This document shows, piece after piece, positions 8,210 through 16,684 of a stretch of 64,000 bases of DNA; the first letter of the stretch is position 1, and each line of letters begins with the position of its first letter. A program made the position numbers and the translations under genes. The stretch comes from DAISJM01 sp036821485 (GTDB taxonomy: Bacteria > Verrucomicrobiota > Kiritimatiellia > CAIQIC01 > JAGNIJ01). The stretch is from positions 1 through 64,000 of the forward strand of contig DAISJM010000001.1 of the NCBI GenBank assembly GCA_036821485.1, written 5' to 3'. Under the pieces are notes generated by a model, which was given only the letters and a program-made list of their open reading frames with translations, made no database searches and was not told where the DNA came from.

Positions 8210-9474
8210 GCTGAGGGCGGCCTTCCCGGTGTTCCGCCGGCGGCTTGGAGCGCTGCTGCCGCGGCGAGCAATTCCGGCGGTACGACGTGTTGCGCTCCGC
8301 AGCGCGGACAAGCGAGCGAGGGGCGATCGAAACCCGGCGGCAATTTGATCTTGAGCCCGCAGCTGCATGCGATGGTGGAGAACTGATTCAGGTTGTGCAG
8401 GATATTCTTGGCCGACCGCATTCGTTGCGAGGCGTTGGCGGCGGGTTCGTCCGATGGCTTGCGTACGCCGAACTCGCTTACGCCTCGGAGCGTGGCGGAA
8501 CCGATTACGCCGTGGTCACCATGCGCGCTGCGGAAGGCTTGATCGTAGGCGGCGAACGAGGAGCCGCCCGCCATGGAGCGAAGAACGCGGATGCGGTCCT
8601 CGGTGGCCGGATGTGTGCTGAAGATGGAAGTGGATGACCCCGCGGCCGCGAGCGGGTTGATGATCATCATGGGCGCCACGGCGCGGCTGATCTGGAGGCG
8701 TTCGCCATGGTACCCGGAGATTTTTTCCAGCGCGGTGGCCAGGCCCTCGGGGTAGCGCGTGAACTGTGCGGAACTCGCGTCGGCCAGGTACTCCCGCCGG
8801 CGCGAACAGGCGAAGTAGAGGATCTGGGCCAGGATGGGGGCAAGGATGGCGAGGATGATGGAGAGGATGGCCATGATTGCTGCCCCTTGTCCTTCATTGC
8901 GGGAGGATGAGCGGCGGGTACGTCCGCCGCCATAGAACAGCCCGCGGAGGAAAAGATCGGCAATGATGATCACCGCTCCGACGGTCACGCCGGCGAGGGT
9001 CATGAACAGCGTATCGCGGTTGGCGATGTGGCCGATCTCATGCGCGATGACGCCCTGCAGTTCATCCCGATTCAGGCGGGAGAGCAGGCCGGTGGTGACA
9101 GCCACGGCTGCCCGTTTTGGATTGAGGCCAACCGCAAATGCATTCGGCACATCGGAGTCGATGATGAACACGCGCGGCATGGCCGGAAGGCCTGCCGCGA
9201 TCTTCATCTCTTCAACGATGTTGAATAACTGCGGGGCTGCGTTGTGATCCACCTCGCGCGCGCCGGACGAGGCGAGGAGGATGGCCTCACCCCCGCCGAC
9301 AGATGCAGCCATCATGATGGTCCAGACAAGCATGGCGGCGACGGCGCCATAGAGACCGCCGTCTCCGGGCGCAATGTAGAACCCGACGAAATAGCCGAGC
9401 GCAATCAGCACGACCGCCAGAAAGAAGATCAGGGCGACGGACTTGCGCTTATTCGATTGGATCAGGTCCCACAT
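8206..9474 (-). CDS. htpX: HtpX-like M48 membrane metalloprotease with a C-terminal zinc-ribbon extension
   Basis: A 422-residue membrane protease of envelope quality control. Two N-terminal transmembrane helices (about 12-32 and 38-58) precede the zinc site HEIGH, and two more helices follow at about 160-215 before the third zinc ligand region REYLADASS, all typical of HtpX. The M48 part ends near residue 300. Beyond it is an extension of about 115 residues ending in CSCG and CPRCG pairs, a likely zinc ribbon that normal HtpX (about 290 residues) lacks. It follows a LemA gene on the same strand, a common pairing, and its stop overlaps the dihydroorotase start. Confidence 0.85.
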   Translation of the reverse strand: MWDLIQSNKRKSVALIFFLAVVLIALGYFVGFYIAPGDGGLYGAVAAMLVWTIMMAASVGGGEAILLASSGAREVDHNAAPQLFNIVEEMKIAAGLPAMPRVFIIDSDVPNAFAVGLNPKRAAVAVTTGLLSRLNRDELQGVIAHEIGHIANRDTLFMTLAGVTVGAVIIIADLFLRGLFYGGGRTRRSSSRNEGQGAAIMAILSIILAILAPILAQILYFACSRRREYLADASSAQFTRYPEGLATALEKISGYHGERLQISRAVAPMMIINPLAAAGSSTSIFSTHPATEDRIRVLRSMAGGSSFAAYDQAFRSAHGDHGVIGSATLRGVSEFGVRKPSDEPAANASQRMRSAKNILHNLNQFSTIACSCGLKIKLPPGFDRPSLACPRCGAQHVVPPELLAAAAALQAAGGTPGRPPSA

Positions 9475-9486
9475 GGCTTCAGGATG

Positions 9487-9510
9487 GGAGTGCTGGAGTG
9501 TTGGAGTGAT
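9487..9510. repeat. Three tandem copies of an 8-bp unit (GGAGTGNT)
   Basis: GGAGTGCT, GGAGTGTT and GGAGTGAT follow each other without spacing, in the gap between lemA and the HtpX-like gene. Two copies of the same unit occur at 54778-54793 on the other strand, also upstream of a gene. Confidence 0.6.
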
Positions 9511-9569
9511 GAAAGAATGGCGTGTGGATTCTTCAACACTGCTTTACTCCGTTCCGCATTATTTCTTTT

Positions 9570-10130
9570 CTAGAACTGCACCTTCGGTGTCTCGCGTTCG
9601 GCCGGCGCGGTGAGTTCGAAGAATTCCGCGCGCTTGAAGCCGAAGCTTCCGGCGATGATGTTCGTCGGGAACTGTTCCGTCTTGTTGTTATAGTTCAGCA
9701 CGATGTCGTTGTAGAACTGCCGGGCGAAACTGATCTTGTTCTCCGTCGACGAGAGTTCTTCCTGCAGTGCGAGGAAGTTCTGGTTGGCCTTCAGATCGGG
9801 GTAATTCTCCACGACGAGGAAGAACTTGCTGAGCGCCCCGCTCAGTTCGCCCTCGGCCTTGCCGGCCGCGGCCGCGCCCGCGCCGGAGGCTTGCGTGGCG
9901 AGGTTGCGCGCCTTGGTGATGTTCTCCAGCGTTTCCCGCTCGTGCTTGACGTAACCCTTGGCCGTTTCGACCAGGTTCGGGATCAGGTCATGCCGCCGCT
10001 TGAGTTGGACATCGATCTGCGACCAGGCGTTCTTCACCTGGTTGCGCGTCACGACCAGTCCGTTGTACATCGCTATGACCATCACCGCGAGCACCATGAG
10101 GACGCCGACTATCAGCAACAATGCGATCAT
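9570..10130 (-). CDS. lemA: LemA family membrane protein (copy 1)
   Basis: A 186-residue protein with one N-terminal transmembrane helix (about 2-22, IALLLIVGVLMVLAVMV) and the LemA helical-bundle domain. Family motifs are present: NQVKNAWSQIDVQLKRRHDLIPNL, the VKHER turn, and ENYPDLKANQNF. LemA proteins are anchored with the N-terminus outside; their role is not settled, but they often occur with HtpX-type proteases or TPM proteins. Here the gene lies directly upstream of an HtpX-like protease gene. A good ribosome-binding site (AAGGAG) precedes the ATG. A second LemA gene is at 42706-43263. Confidence 0.9.
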   Translation of the reverse strand: MIALLLIVGVLMVLAVMVIAMYNGLVVTRNQVKNAWSQIDVQLKRRHDLIPNLVETAKGYVKHERETLENITKARNLATQASGAGAAAAGKAEGELSGALSKFFLVVENYPDLKANQNFLALQEELSSTENKISFARQFYNDIVLNYNNKTEQFPTNIIAGSFGFKRAEFFELTAPAERETPKVQF

Positions 10131-10148
10131 GAGTTTCTCCTTCGCTCC

Positions 10149-10544
10149 CTATGTGTTCTGTCTTGTCTGTACGTTGTTTTGTTTGCCAAACACGTCCGCG
10201 CAGAAACCGGCCAGTGCGCTGGAGGCGCCGGCGCCCGCCCGCGATTCGACGACTGCCTGCAATTCGCCGCGGTCGAGCCACATGCCGTGGCGGTGGTCCG
10301 AGCACACATCGACCGTGACGGGGGTGCCGGGCAGGCGGCCTGTGCTCATGCGTTGATGGCACCGCGGACAGCGCCGCGCGCCGCGCGCAGGATTTTCGAT
10401 CGTCAGCTCGTCCCCGGCCGTGCCCGAGATAAGGCCGAGTTCTCCGTGGTCGAGCCAGCAACCCTGGCAGTCGAGACAGAAATCCAGTTCCACGCCCTTG
10501 AACTCAAGGACGACCATCGGTTTCTTGCAGACAGGGCAATCCAT
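10149..10544 (-). CDS. Double zf-TFIIB-type zinc-ribbon protein
   Basis: A 131-residue cytoplasmic protein with two tandem zinc ribbons of the zf-TFIIB family. The first reads CPVCKKPM ... LDFCLDCQGCWLDHGEL, the second CPRCHQRM ... VDVCSDHRHGMWLDRGEL, where the second Cys of the closing pair is His. The WLDxGEL signature after each ribbon is characteristic. The last 35 residues are low-complexity and may be disordered. Function is unknown in this family. It lies between the HAD hydrolase and lemA on the minus strand with short gaps, so it is probably part of the same unit. Confidence 0.8.
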   Translation of the reverse strand: MDCPVCKKPMVVLEFKGVELDFCLDCQGCWLDHGELGLISGTAGDELTIENPARGARRCPRCHQRMSTGRLPGTPVTVDVCSDHRHGMWLDRGELQAVVESRAGAGASSALAGFCADVFGKQNNVQTRQNT

Positions 10545-10585
10545 AAATGCCTCGCGGTCGAGAAAGGAACTTTAACCTGCAAAGG

Positions 10586-11236
10586 TCACGAGTGCAACAG
10601 GAGGCTGACCTCGCGCAGGGAGCCCAGCACGGGCACGCCGCACGCCTGCAGCCTTTCCGGCGTGTTATGGCCGCCCGGCATGAGCACGCAATCGACGCCC
10701 ATCGCGCGGGCCGTTTCCGCATCGTGTGTCGTATCGCCCACGAGCAGGACTTCGGAGGGATCGTGCGGCAGCTCGGCAATCCAGCGGCGGCCGAGTTCGA
10801 CCTTGCCCGCGGCGTAGTGATCCTGCAGGCCGACCAGGCGGATGAATGCATCACGCAGGCCGAAGTGGGCGATGAGTTGTTCCAGCGTGTCCTGCCGGTA
10901 CGCGGAGAGCACGGACTGCGTGATGCCCGCGTCGCGGAGCGTGGCGATGGTCTCTCGTGCAAAAGGCTGAAGATCGCACTCTTCCTTGCGAAGTTCATAC
11001 GCACGGATGAATGCCGTGCCGGCCTCCTCGAACGTCTCACGTGTAAAATCGAAACCGAGCCGCCGGTAGTAATCCACCACGGGAAAATCGAACGTTTCCT
11101 GGTAGCGCTCGACGGTAAGCTCCTGCAATCCTCGCTGACGCAGCAGGACGTTCATGCAGTCCACGCACAGCCATGCATCGTTCAGCAGCGTGCCGTTCCA
11201 ATCCCAGATGACATGACGATAGGAAGTGCGTTGCAT
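10586..11236 (-). CDS. HAD-superfamily hydrolase (phosphoglycolate phosphatase-like) with Asn in motif I
   Basis: A 216-residue cytoplasmic HAD hydrolase with a helical cap domain. Motif I is IWDWNGTLL, motif II is near SVLSAYR, the motif III Lys is in AAGKVELG, and motif IV is LLVGDTTHDAETA. Motif I has DxN where most phosphatases have DxD: the nucleophile Asp12 is kept but the general acid/base Asp is Asn14. I recall this DWNGTLL variant from other HAD proteins, so it is not a decay signal on its own. The start at 11236 puts motif I about 10 residues in, as usual; the frame upstream is antisense to the helicase gene and was discarded. Confidence 0.8.
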   Translation of the reverse strand: MQRTSYRHVIWDWNGTLLNDAWLCVDCMNVLLRQRGLQELTVERYQETFDFPVVDYYRRLGFDFTRETFEEAGTAFIRAYELRKEECDLQPFARETIATLRDAGITQSVLSAYRQDTLEQLIAHFGLRDAFIRLVGLQDHYAAGKVELGRRWIAELPHDPSEVLLVGDTTHDAETARAMGVDCVLMPGGHNTPERLQACGVPVLGSLREVSLLLHS

Positions 11237-11320
11237 GGGGCTGAACGTACACCAAATCGGGCTGCATCGTCTCAACTTATTTCGCGTCACGGCGCAAATC
11301 TTTTTGGTACGATGCGCGGC

Positions 11321-13870
11321 ATGGACCGAGGGCAACTTCCCATCTTTGAAATCGAGCGGGCGCTTGTCAGCGAGGCGACGCACTGCAACCGGCTCGTCAT
11401 CACCGCGCCGACCGGCTCGGGCAAGTCCACGCAGGTCCCGCAGATGTTGTTGGATCACGGGTTGCTGGGGGACGCGGGCGGGCAGGTGATCATTCTCCAG
11501 CCGCGCCGGTTGCCGACGCGCATGCTGGCCGCGCGCGTCGCGAGGGAGCGCGGGGTAAGGCTGGGCGACGAGGTGGGCTACCAGATCCGGTTCGACGACA
11601 TCTCCTCCGCGCGGACGAGGATCAAGTATGAGACCGAAGGCATCCTGTTGCGCCAGATGCTGGGCAATCCACGGCTCGACGGCGTCTCGGCGATCATCTT
11701 CGACGAATTTCACGAGAGGCATCTTTACGGTGATATCACGCTCGCACGCGCGCTGGACCTGCAGGAGAAGTTGCGTCCCGATCTCAAGTTGATTGTCATG
11801 TCGGCCACGCTCGATGTCGGCCCGCTGGAGAAATATCTCTCGCCGTGCTCGGTGCTGGCTTCGCAGGGACGGACCTATTCCGTGCAGGTGGACTATCTCG
11901 CGCAGGCCACGGGCGGCGGCGAGACGCCGCCGTGGGAACTCGCCGCGCAGGCCTTTGATCAGGCGATCGGCGAGGGCGCGGAGGGAGACGTGCTGGTCTT
12001 CATGCCGGGCGCCTACGAGATTGGCAGGACGGTTCAGGCGATCGGTCAGTCGTCGCGGTCGCGCGGCTTCCTTGTGCTGCCGCTGCACGGGGAGTTGGCG
12101 GTGGCGGATCAGGATGCAGCCGTCGCGCGCTACGATCAGCGCAAGGTGGTGGTGGCGACAAACGTCGCTGAGAGCTCGCTGACGATCGACGGCATCCGTG
12201 TCGTGATCGACAGCGGCTTGGCGCGCATCCCGCGATTCGATCCATATCGCGGCATCAACACGTTGCTGGTCGAGAACATCAGCCGCGCGTCGGCCGACCA
12301 GCGCGCGGGTCGCGCGGGTCGAACGGCCCCCGGCCGATGCATCCGCCTCTGGAGCGAGCAGGAACATCGCGGCCGCGCGCCGCAGGAAGTGCCGGAAGTG
12401 CGGCGTCTCGATTTGGCCGAGGTGGTCCTGACGTTGAAAGCCGGCGGCGTGAAGGATGTCCGCGCGTTCCGCTGGTTCGACGCGCCGGAGCCACGGACGC
12501 TGGATCGCGCGGAGGTGTTGTTGCGCGACCTTGGAGCGCTGGATGCGAAGACGGGGTCGGTGACCGAGCTCGGCCGCAGGATGCTGGCCTTTCCCGTGCA
12601 CCCGAGGTACTCGCGCATGCTGCTCGCGGCAAATGAGTTTGGTTGCGTTCGGTCCGTCGCGCTTATCGCCTCGCTGACGCAGGGGCGCAACATGCTGTTG
12701 CGGCGGCAGGGCGGCGAGGTGCGCGGGGATCGTGATGATTTGCTCGGCGATGAATCCGAATCGGACTTCTTCATCCTTATGCGCGCGTGGAGCTATGCCG
12801 AGAGAAACGGCTTCGACATCAATAAGTGCAGGCGGCTGGGATTGCATGCACAGTCCGCGCGGCAGGTGCGGCCGCTCTTCGACTACTTCCTCGGCATCGC
12901 GCGCGGGCAGGGATTGCGGATCGAGGATTCAGCGGCATCCAACGAGGCGATTCAACAGTGTGTGCTGACCGGGTTTAGCGATCAGCTCGCACGCCGGATG
13001 GACAAAGGGACGCTGCGTTGTGCGGTTGTGCATGGGCGCAAGGGGACGCTGGCGCGGGAGAGTGTCGTGCAGGGCAGTCCGCTTTTTGTTGCGGCGGAGA
13101 TTCGTGAAATCGAGGGGCGCGACCGCGAATTGAATGTCCTTCTTTCGCTCTGCACGGCCGTGGAACCGGAATGGCTGAAGAAATTGTTTCCGGACGATTT
13201 CAGCGAGCGGCGTTCGGTGGAGTGGGATGCCGAAACGCGCCGGGTGCTTGGGCGGCGCGAGACGTTGTTCCGCGATCTCGTGCTGGAGTCGCGGCCGCTC
13301 GACCAACCACCGGCGGATGAAGCCGCCGCGATGCTCGCGGAAGAGGTGATCAAGGGCACTCTCGTGCTGAAACAGTGGGACCAGGCGGTCGAACAATGGA
13401 TCCTGCGTGTGAACCGGCTGGCTGATTGGTGTCCGGACCTGCGATTGCCGACGATTACCGACGATGGCCGGCAGGCGATGATCCAGCAGGTCTGTCTCGG
13501 TGGTGTCTCCTATAAGGATATAAAGGACAAGGATGTTTGGCCGGTGGTCAAGTCGTGGCTGACGCACGCGCAGCAGGCGATGGTGGAGAAGTACGTGCCG
13601 GAGCGGATCGAACTCTCCAACGGCCGCCGCGCCAAGATTGCTTACGCCGTGGATCGCGATCCGTCGATTGCGGTCAAGATTCAGGACCTGTACGACGTGG
13701 TCGATACGCCGCGGATCGCGATGGGGCGGGTCCGGTTGGTGGTGCAGATTCTCGGACCGAACCAGCGGCCGGTCCAGGTCACGCAGGACCTCGCGAATTT
13801 CTGGAAAGAGCATTACCCGCGCGTGAAGCAGGAATTGAAGCGTAAGTATCCCAAGCACGAATGGCGCTGA
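11321..13870 (+). CDS. hrpB: DEAH/DEFH-box ATP-dependent helicase, HrpB-like
   Basis: An 849-residue DEAH-type helicase. The motifs run in order: Walker A TAPTGSGKST (28-37), Walker B DEFH (128-131) instead of DEAH, SAT (161-163), then in the second RecA domain VVATNVAESSLTI, VIDSG and QRAGRAGRTAPG. The helicase-associated region follows, and the last 300 residues match the HrpB C-terminal domain (FPDDF and the VVKSWLTHAQQ region). HrpB is an RNA-helicase-like protein whose role in bacteria is poorly defined. The start at 11321 was preferred over ATG 11312 because TACGAT lies 7 bases before it. The gene diverges from the HAD gene. Confidence 0.88.
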   Translation: MDRGQLPIFEIERALVSEATHCNRLVITAPTGSGKSTQVPQMLLDHGLLGDAGGQVIILQPRRLPTRMLAARVARERGVRLGDEVGYQIRFDDISSARTRIKYETEGILLRQMLGNPRLDGVSAIIFDEFHERHLYGDITLARALDLQEKLRPDLKLIVMSATLDVGPLEKYLSPCSVLASQGRTYSVQVDYLAQATGGGETPPWELAAQAFDQAIGEGAEGDVLVFMPGAYEIGRTVQAIGQSSRSRGFLVLPLHGELAVADQDAAVARYDQRKVVVATNVAESSLTIDGIRVVIDSGLARIPRFDPYRGINTLLVENISRASADQRAGRAGRTAPGRCIRLWSEQEHRGRAPQEVPEVRRLDLAEVVLTLKAGGVKDVRAFRWFDAPEPRTLDRAEVLLRDLGALDAKTGSVTELGRRMLAFPVHPRYSRMLLAANEFGCVRSVALIASLTQGRNMLLRRQGGEVRGDRDDLLGDESESDFFILMRAWSYAERNGFDINKCRRLGLHAQSARQVRPLFDYFLGIARGQGLRIEDSAASNEAIQQCVLTGFSDQLARRMDKGTLRCAVVHGRKGTLARESVVQGSPLFVAAEIREIEGRDRELNVLLSLCTAVEPEWLKKLFPDDFSERRSVEWDAETRRVLGRRETLFRDLVLESRPLDQPPADEAAAMLAEEVIKGTLVLKQWDQAVEQWILRVNRLADWCPDLRLPTITDDGRQAMIQQVCLGGVSYKDIKDKDVWPVVKSWLTHAQQAMVEKYVPERIELSNGRRAKIAYAVDRDPSIAVKIQDLYDVVDTPRIAMGRVRLVVQILGPNQRPVQVTQDLANFWKEHYPRVKQELKRKYPKHEWR

Positions 13871-13977
13871 TATGTTTCGCGGGTGTGCGACCGAACGCTT
13901 TTCTTGAACCCGCGCGCGGGTGTCGGGTACAAGGACAACAGGAGCGGCGTCCACGCTGCCCCGAACGAGGAGGTTCT

Positions 13978-15195
13978 ATGCTTCGCATCAGGCTTGCGCT
14001 GGTTGCTTTGGTTCTTTCCCTGGCTGTTGTATTCTCCGGATGCTGCCGCAAGTGCGAGAAGCAACCCGCGGTGGCATCAGACGAGTACGTTTTCGGCATG
14101 CTGCTGGTGGGCCCCTACAACGATCACGGATGGAGTCAGACGCATTTCGATGCCGGCAAGTACGTTGAGCAGAAGTTGCCCGGCACGAAGATGGTTTACG
14201 TGGACCGGGTCAATCCTGCCGACCGGCCGGGAACGACGCCCGCCCAATTGGCCGAAAGCCTGTTGGCTCAAGGCGCGAAGTTCATCATCTTCAATTCCGA
14301 CGACATGAAGGATAGCGCGGTGGAATTCGCGAAAGCGCATCCCGACATTCCGGTGGTCCACGCCTCGGGCGACAGCGCGTGGAGCGAGGGCAAGGATTTC
14401 CAGAATCTGCCCAATCTCGCCAACATCATGGGGCGGGTGGAATACGCGAAGATGATGGCGGGCTTTGCGGCGGCGATGCAGACGAAGACAGGCAAGATCG
14501 GCTATCTCGGCCCGCTGATCAACGACGAGACACGCCGGCTCGTGGCGTCCGTCTATCTCGGTGCGCGCTACGCGTGGACGAAGGTGCTGAAGCGCGACCC
14601 GAAGGACCTCTCCTTCAAGGTCACGTGGATCGGTTTCTGGTTCAATATCCCCGGTGTTACTGCGGACCCGACGCAGGTGAGTGATGATTTCTACAACTCC
14701 GGCTACGACGTGGTGCTCTCGGGTATCGACACGACCGAGTTGCTCTCGCAGGCGCGCAAGCAGCGCGCCGCGGGCAAGCAGGTGTGGGCGTGTCTCTATG
14801 ACTACCGGAAGGCGTGTGATGAGGCGCAGGATGTGTGCATCGGCGTACCGTACTTCAACTGCGGCCCTGACTACTTGCGCCACATCAAGGCTGCGCGCGA
14901 GGGCACGTGGAAGCCGGGCTTCGAGTGGGTCGGCCCGGACTGGGCGGACATCAATAACCCCGACACGAGCGCGGTCGGATTCGAGCAGGGCGCGGCGCTG
15001 AGTGCGGATACGTCGGCAGCGTTGGACAAATTTGTCGGGGAACTGGGAGCCGGGCTGAATCTGTGGACGGGGCCGTTGATGTTCCAGGACGGTTCGGTAT
15101 TTCTGAAGGACGGCGAAACGGCCACGGACCCGCAAATCTGGTATCTCCCTCAACTGCTGGAGGGCATGGAAGGTCAGAGCGTGCCGTCGAAGTAG
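13978..15195 (+). CDS. BMP-family ABC transporter substrate-binding lipoprotein (nucleoside type)
   Basis: A 405-residue lipoprotein (signal ending VFSGC) of the basic membrane protein/PnrA/Med family, which binds nucleosides outside the inner membrane and delivers them to an ABC permease. Typical family features are FGMLLVGPYNDHGWSQTHFDAG near the start, IIFNSDD and HASGDS, GRVEYAKMMAGFAAA, KIGYLG, and VLSGID. It has a perfect AGGAGG before the ATG, which decides the start. Three downstream genes encode the ATPase and two permeases with 4-bp overlaps among them, making a complete importer. Ligand specificity (nucleoside, purine or other) cannot be fixed from sequence alone. Confidence 0.88.
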   Translation: MLRIRLALVALVLSLAVVFSGCCRKCEKQPAVASDEYVFGMLLVGPYNDHGWSQTHFDAGKYVEQKLPGTKMVYVDRVNPADRPGTTPAQLAESLLAQGAKFIIFNSDDMKDSAVEFAKAHPDIPVVHASGDSAWSEGKDFQNLPNLANIMGRVEYAKMMAGFAAAMQTKTGKIGYLGPLINDETRRLVASVYLGARYAWTKVLKRDPKDLSFKVTWIGFWFNIPGVTADPTQVSDDFYNSGYDVVLSGIDTTELLSQARKQRAAGKQVWACLYDYRKACDEAQDVCIGVPYFNCGPDYLRHIKAAREGTWKPGFEWVGPDWADINNPDTSAVGFEQGAALSADTSAALDKFVGELGAGLNLWTGPLMFQDGSVFLKDGETATDPQIWYLPQLLEGMEGQSVPSK

Positions 15196-15220
15196 GCGCA
15201 CGTTTCCGGACCTGCCGCTC

Positions 15221-16684
15221 ATGCAGGTTGAACTTAGAGACATTCACAAGCTGTTCGGCACGCTGCAGGCGAACGCGGGCATTTCTCTTTCCCTGCCGGC
15301 CGGGTCGCTTTTCGGTGTGCTGGGTGAAAACGGCGCGGGCAAGAGCACGCTGCTGAAAATCCTCTCCGGTTTCCAGCGTGCCGATCGTGGCGAGATTCTG
15401 CTCGATGGCCAGCCGGCCAGAATCCGGTCTCCTGCGGACGGCATACGTCTCGGCATCGGCATGCTGCATCAGGACCCGCTGGATTTCCCGCCGATGACCT
15501 GTCTCGAGAATTTCCTCGTTGGCCGGCCCGGCCCGCTGATCCCCTCGTTGCGCGAGGCGGCGAAGCAGTTGCTGGCTCTTGCGGGCGAGTTGGAGTTCCG
15601 CGTGGAGCCCGGAGCCTTTGTCGACACGCTCACGGTGGGCGAGCGGCAGCAGCTTGAGATTCTGCGGCTCCTCGGGCTCGGCGCGCAGTTGCTGATTCTC
15701 GACGAGCCGACGACCGGAATCAGCACTGCGCAGCGGGATGAATTGTTCCGCGCCCTGCGGAGACTGGTATTGCGCGGCAGGAGCGTCGTCCTCGTCACCC
15801 ACAAGTTGGCAGATGTGCAGCAGCTTTGCAGTCGGGTCGCGGTGTTGAGGAAGGGTCAGCTTGCCGGCGAAGTCGACATGCCGTGTGATTCCGGCCGGTT
15901 GGTGGAGCTGATGTTTGGGAAAGCGCTGCGTTCGCCTGCGCGGCAATCGGTCCGGGGCGCCAAGCCTGAGCTGGAATTGGACGACCTTGGGATTGTCTCC
16001 CGCGGCCAGCGTATCGATGGAATCCAGCTCGCGGTCAACGAGGGGGAGATCATCGGCTTGGCGGGTGTGGAGGGTAGCGGGCAGAACGAGTTACTGCGGA
16101 CGTGCGCGGGTATCCTGCGATCGGCAGCCGGGCGTATCACGATTGGCGGCCGTGACATGACCGGCCGGTCTCATCGCCATTTTCTTCAGAGCGGGGTTGC
16201 GTACCTGCCTGCGGCGCGGCTCGAAGCGGCGCTGATTCGCGGGTTTACGGTGAGCGCGCATTTTGCGTTGGCGGGCGAGGCGCGGGGTATGGTCGTCGAC
16301 TGGGATGGGGCTGCGCGGACTGCGGCGAAGCGGATCGCCGATTTCGACATCAGTGCCCGCCCGGAAAGTCTGGTGGAGGAATTGTCGGGTGGCAACCAGC
16401 AGCGGTTGCTCCTGTCGCTGCTGGATGCGGAGGCGCGCGTACTGCTGCTGGAGCAGCCGACGCGCGGGCTCGATGTCGAGTCGGCGGCCTTCATCTGGGA
16501 GAAACTTAGGGAACGATGTGGCCGCGGCGCGTGTTTGTTCTTCGCCTCGTCCGATCTGGATGAGCTGTTGCAGTACAGCGATCGCATTCTCGTGTTCTCA
16601 GGGGGGCGCGTGTCGGCGCCGCTCGATGCGGCGTCGGCGTCCGTGGAAGACCTCGGGCGGAGAATCGGGGGAAGGAATTCGTGA
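15221..16684 (+). CDS. ABC transporter ATPase with two nucleotide-binding domains (nucleoside importer)
   Basis: A 487-residue duplicated ATPase of the sugar/nucleoside (RbsA/NupO) type. Domain 1 has Walker A GENGAGKST, the LSGF region, a signature-like VGERQQLE and Walker B LLILDEPTTGIS. Domain 2 (from about 250) has GVEGSGQNE in place of a Walker A, without the Lys, then the signature LSGGNQQR and Walker B LLLEQPTRGLD. Loss of the second P-loop Lys is usual in this family, leaving one canonical ATP site. It starts 25 bases after the binding-protein gene and its stop overlaps the first permease start. Confidence 0.9.
   Translation: MQVELRDIHKLFGTLQANAGISLSLPAGSLFGVLGENGAGKSTLLKILSGFQRADRGEILLDGQPARIRSPADGIRLGIGMLHQDPLDFPPMTCLENFLVGRPGPLIPSLREAAKQLLALAGELEFRVEPGAFVDTLTVGERQQLEILRLLGLGAQLLILDEPTTGISTAQRDELFRALRRLVLRGRSVVLVTHKLADVQQLCSRVAVLRKGQLAGEVDMPCDSGRLVELMFGKALRSPARQSVRGAKPELELDDLGIVSRGQRIDGIQLAVNEGEIIGLAGVEGSGQNELLRTCAGILRSAAGRITIGGRDMTGRSHRHFLQSGVAYLPAARLEAALIRGFTVSAHFALAGEARGMVVDWDGAARTAAKRIADFDISARPESLVEELSGGNQQRLLLSLLDAEARVLLLEQPTRGLDVESAAFIWEKLRERCGRGACLFFASSDLDELLQYSDRILVFSGGRVSAPLDAASASVEDLGRRIGGRNS

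Noticed and set aside
10586..12847. A 753-residue minus-strand protein
   Set aside because: Only its last 216 residues (the HAD hydrolase) are protein-like; the rest is antisense to the HrpB helicase, which has all its motifs.
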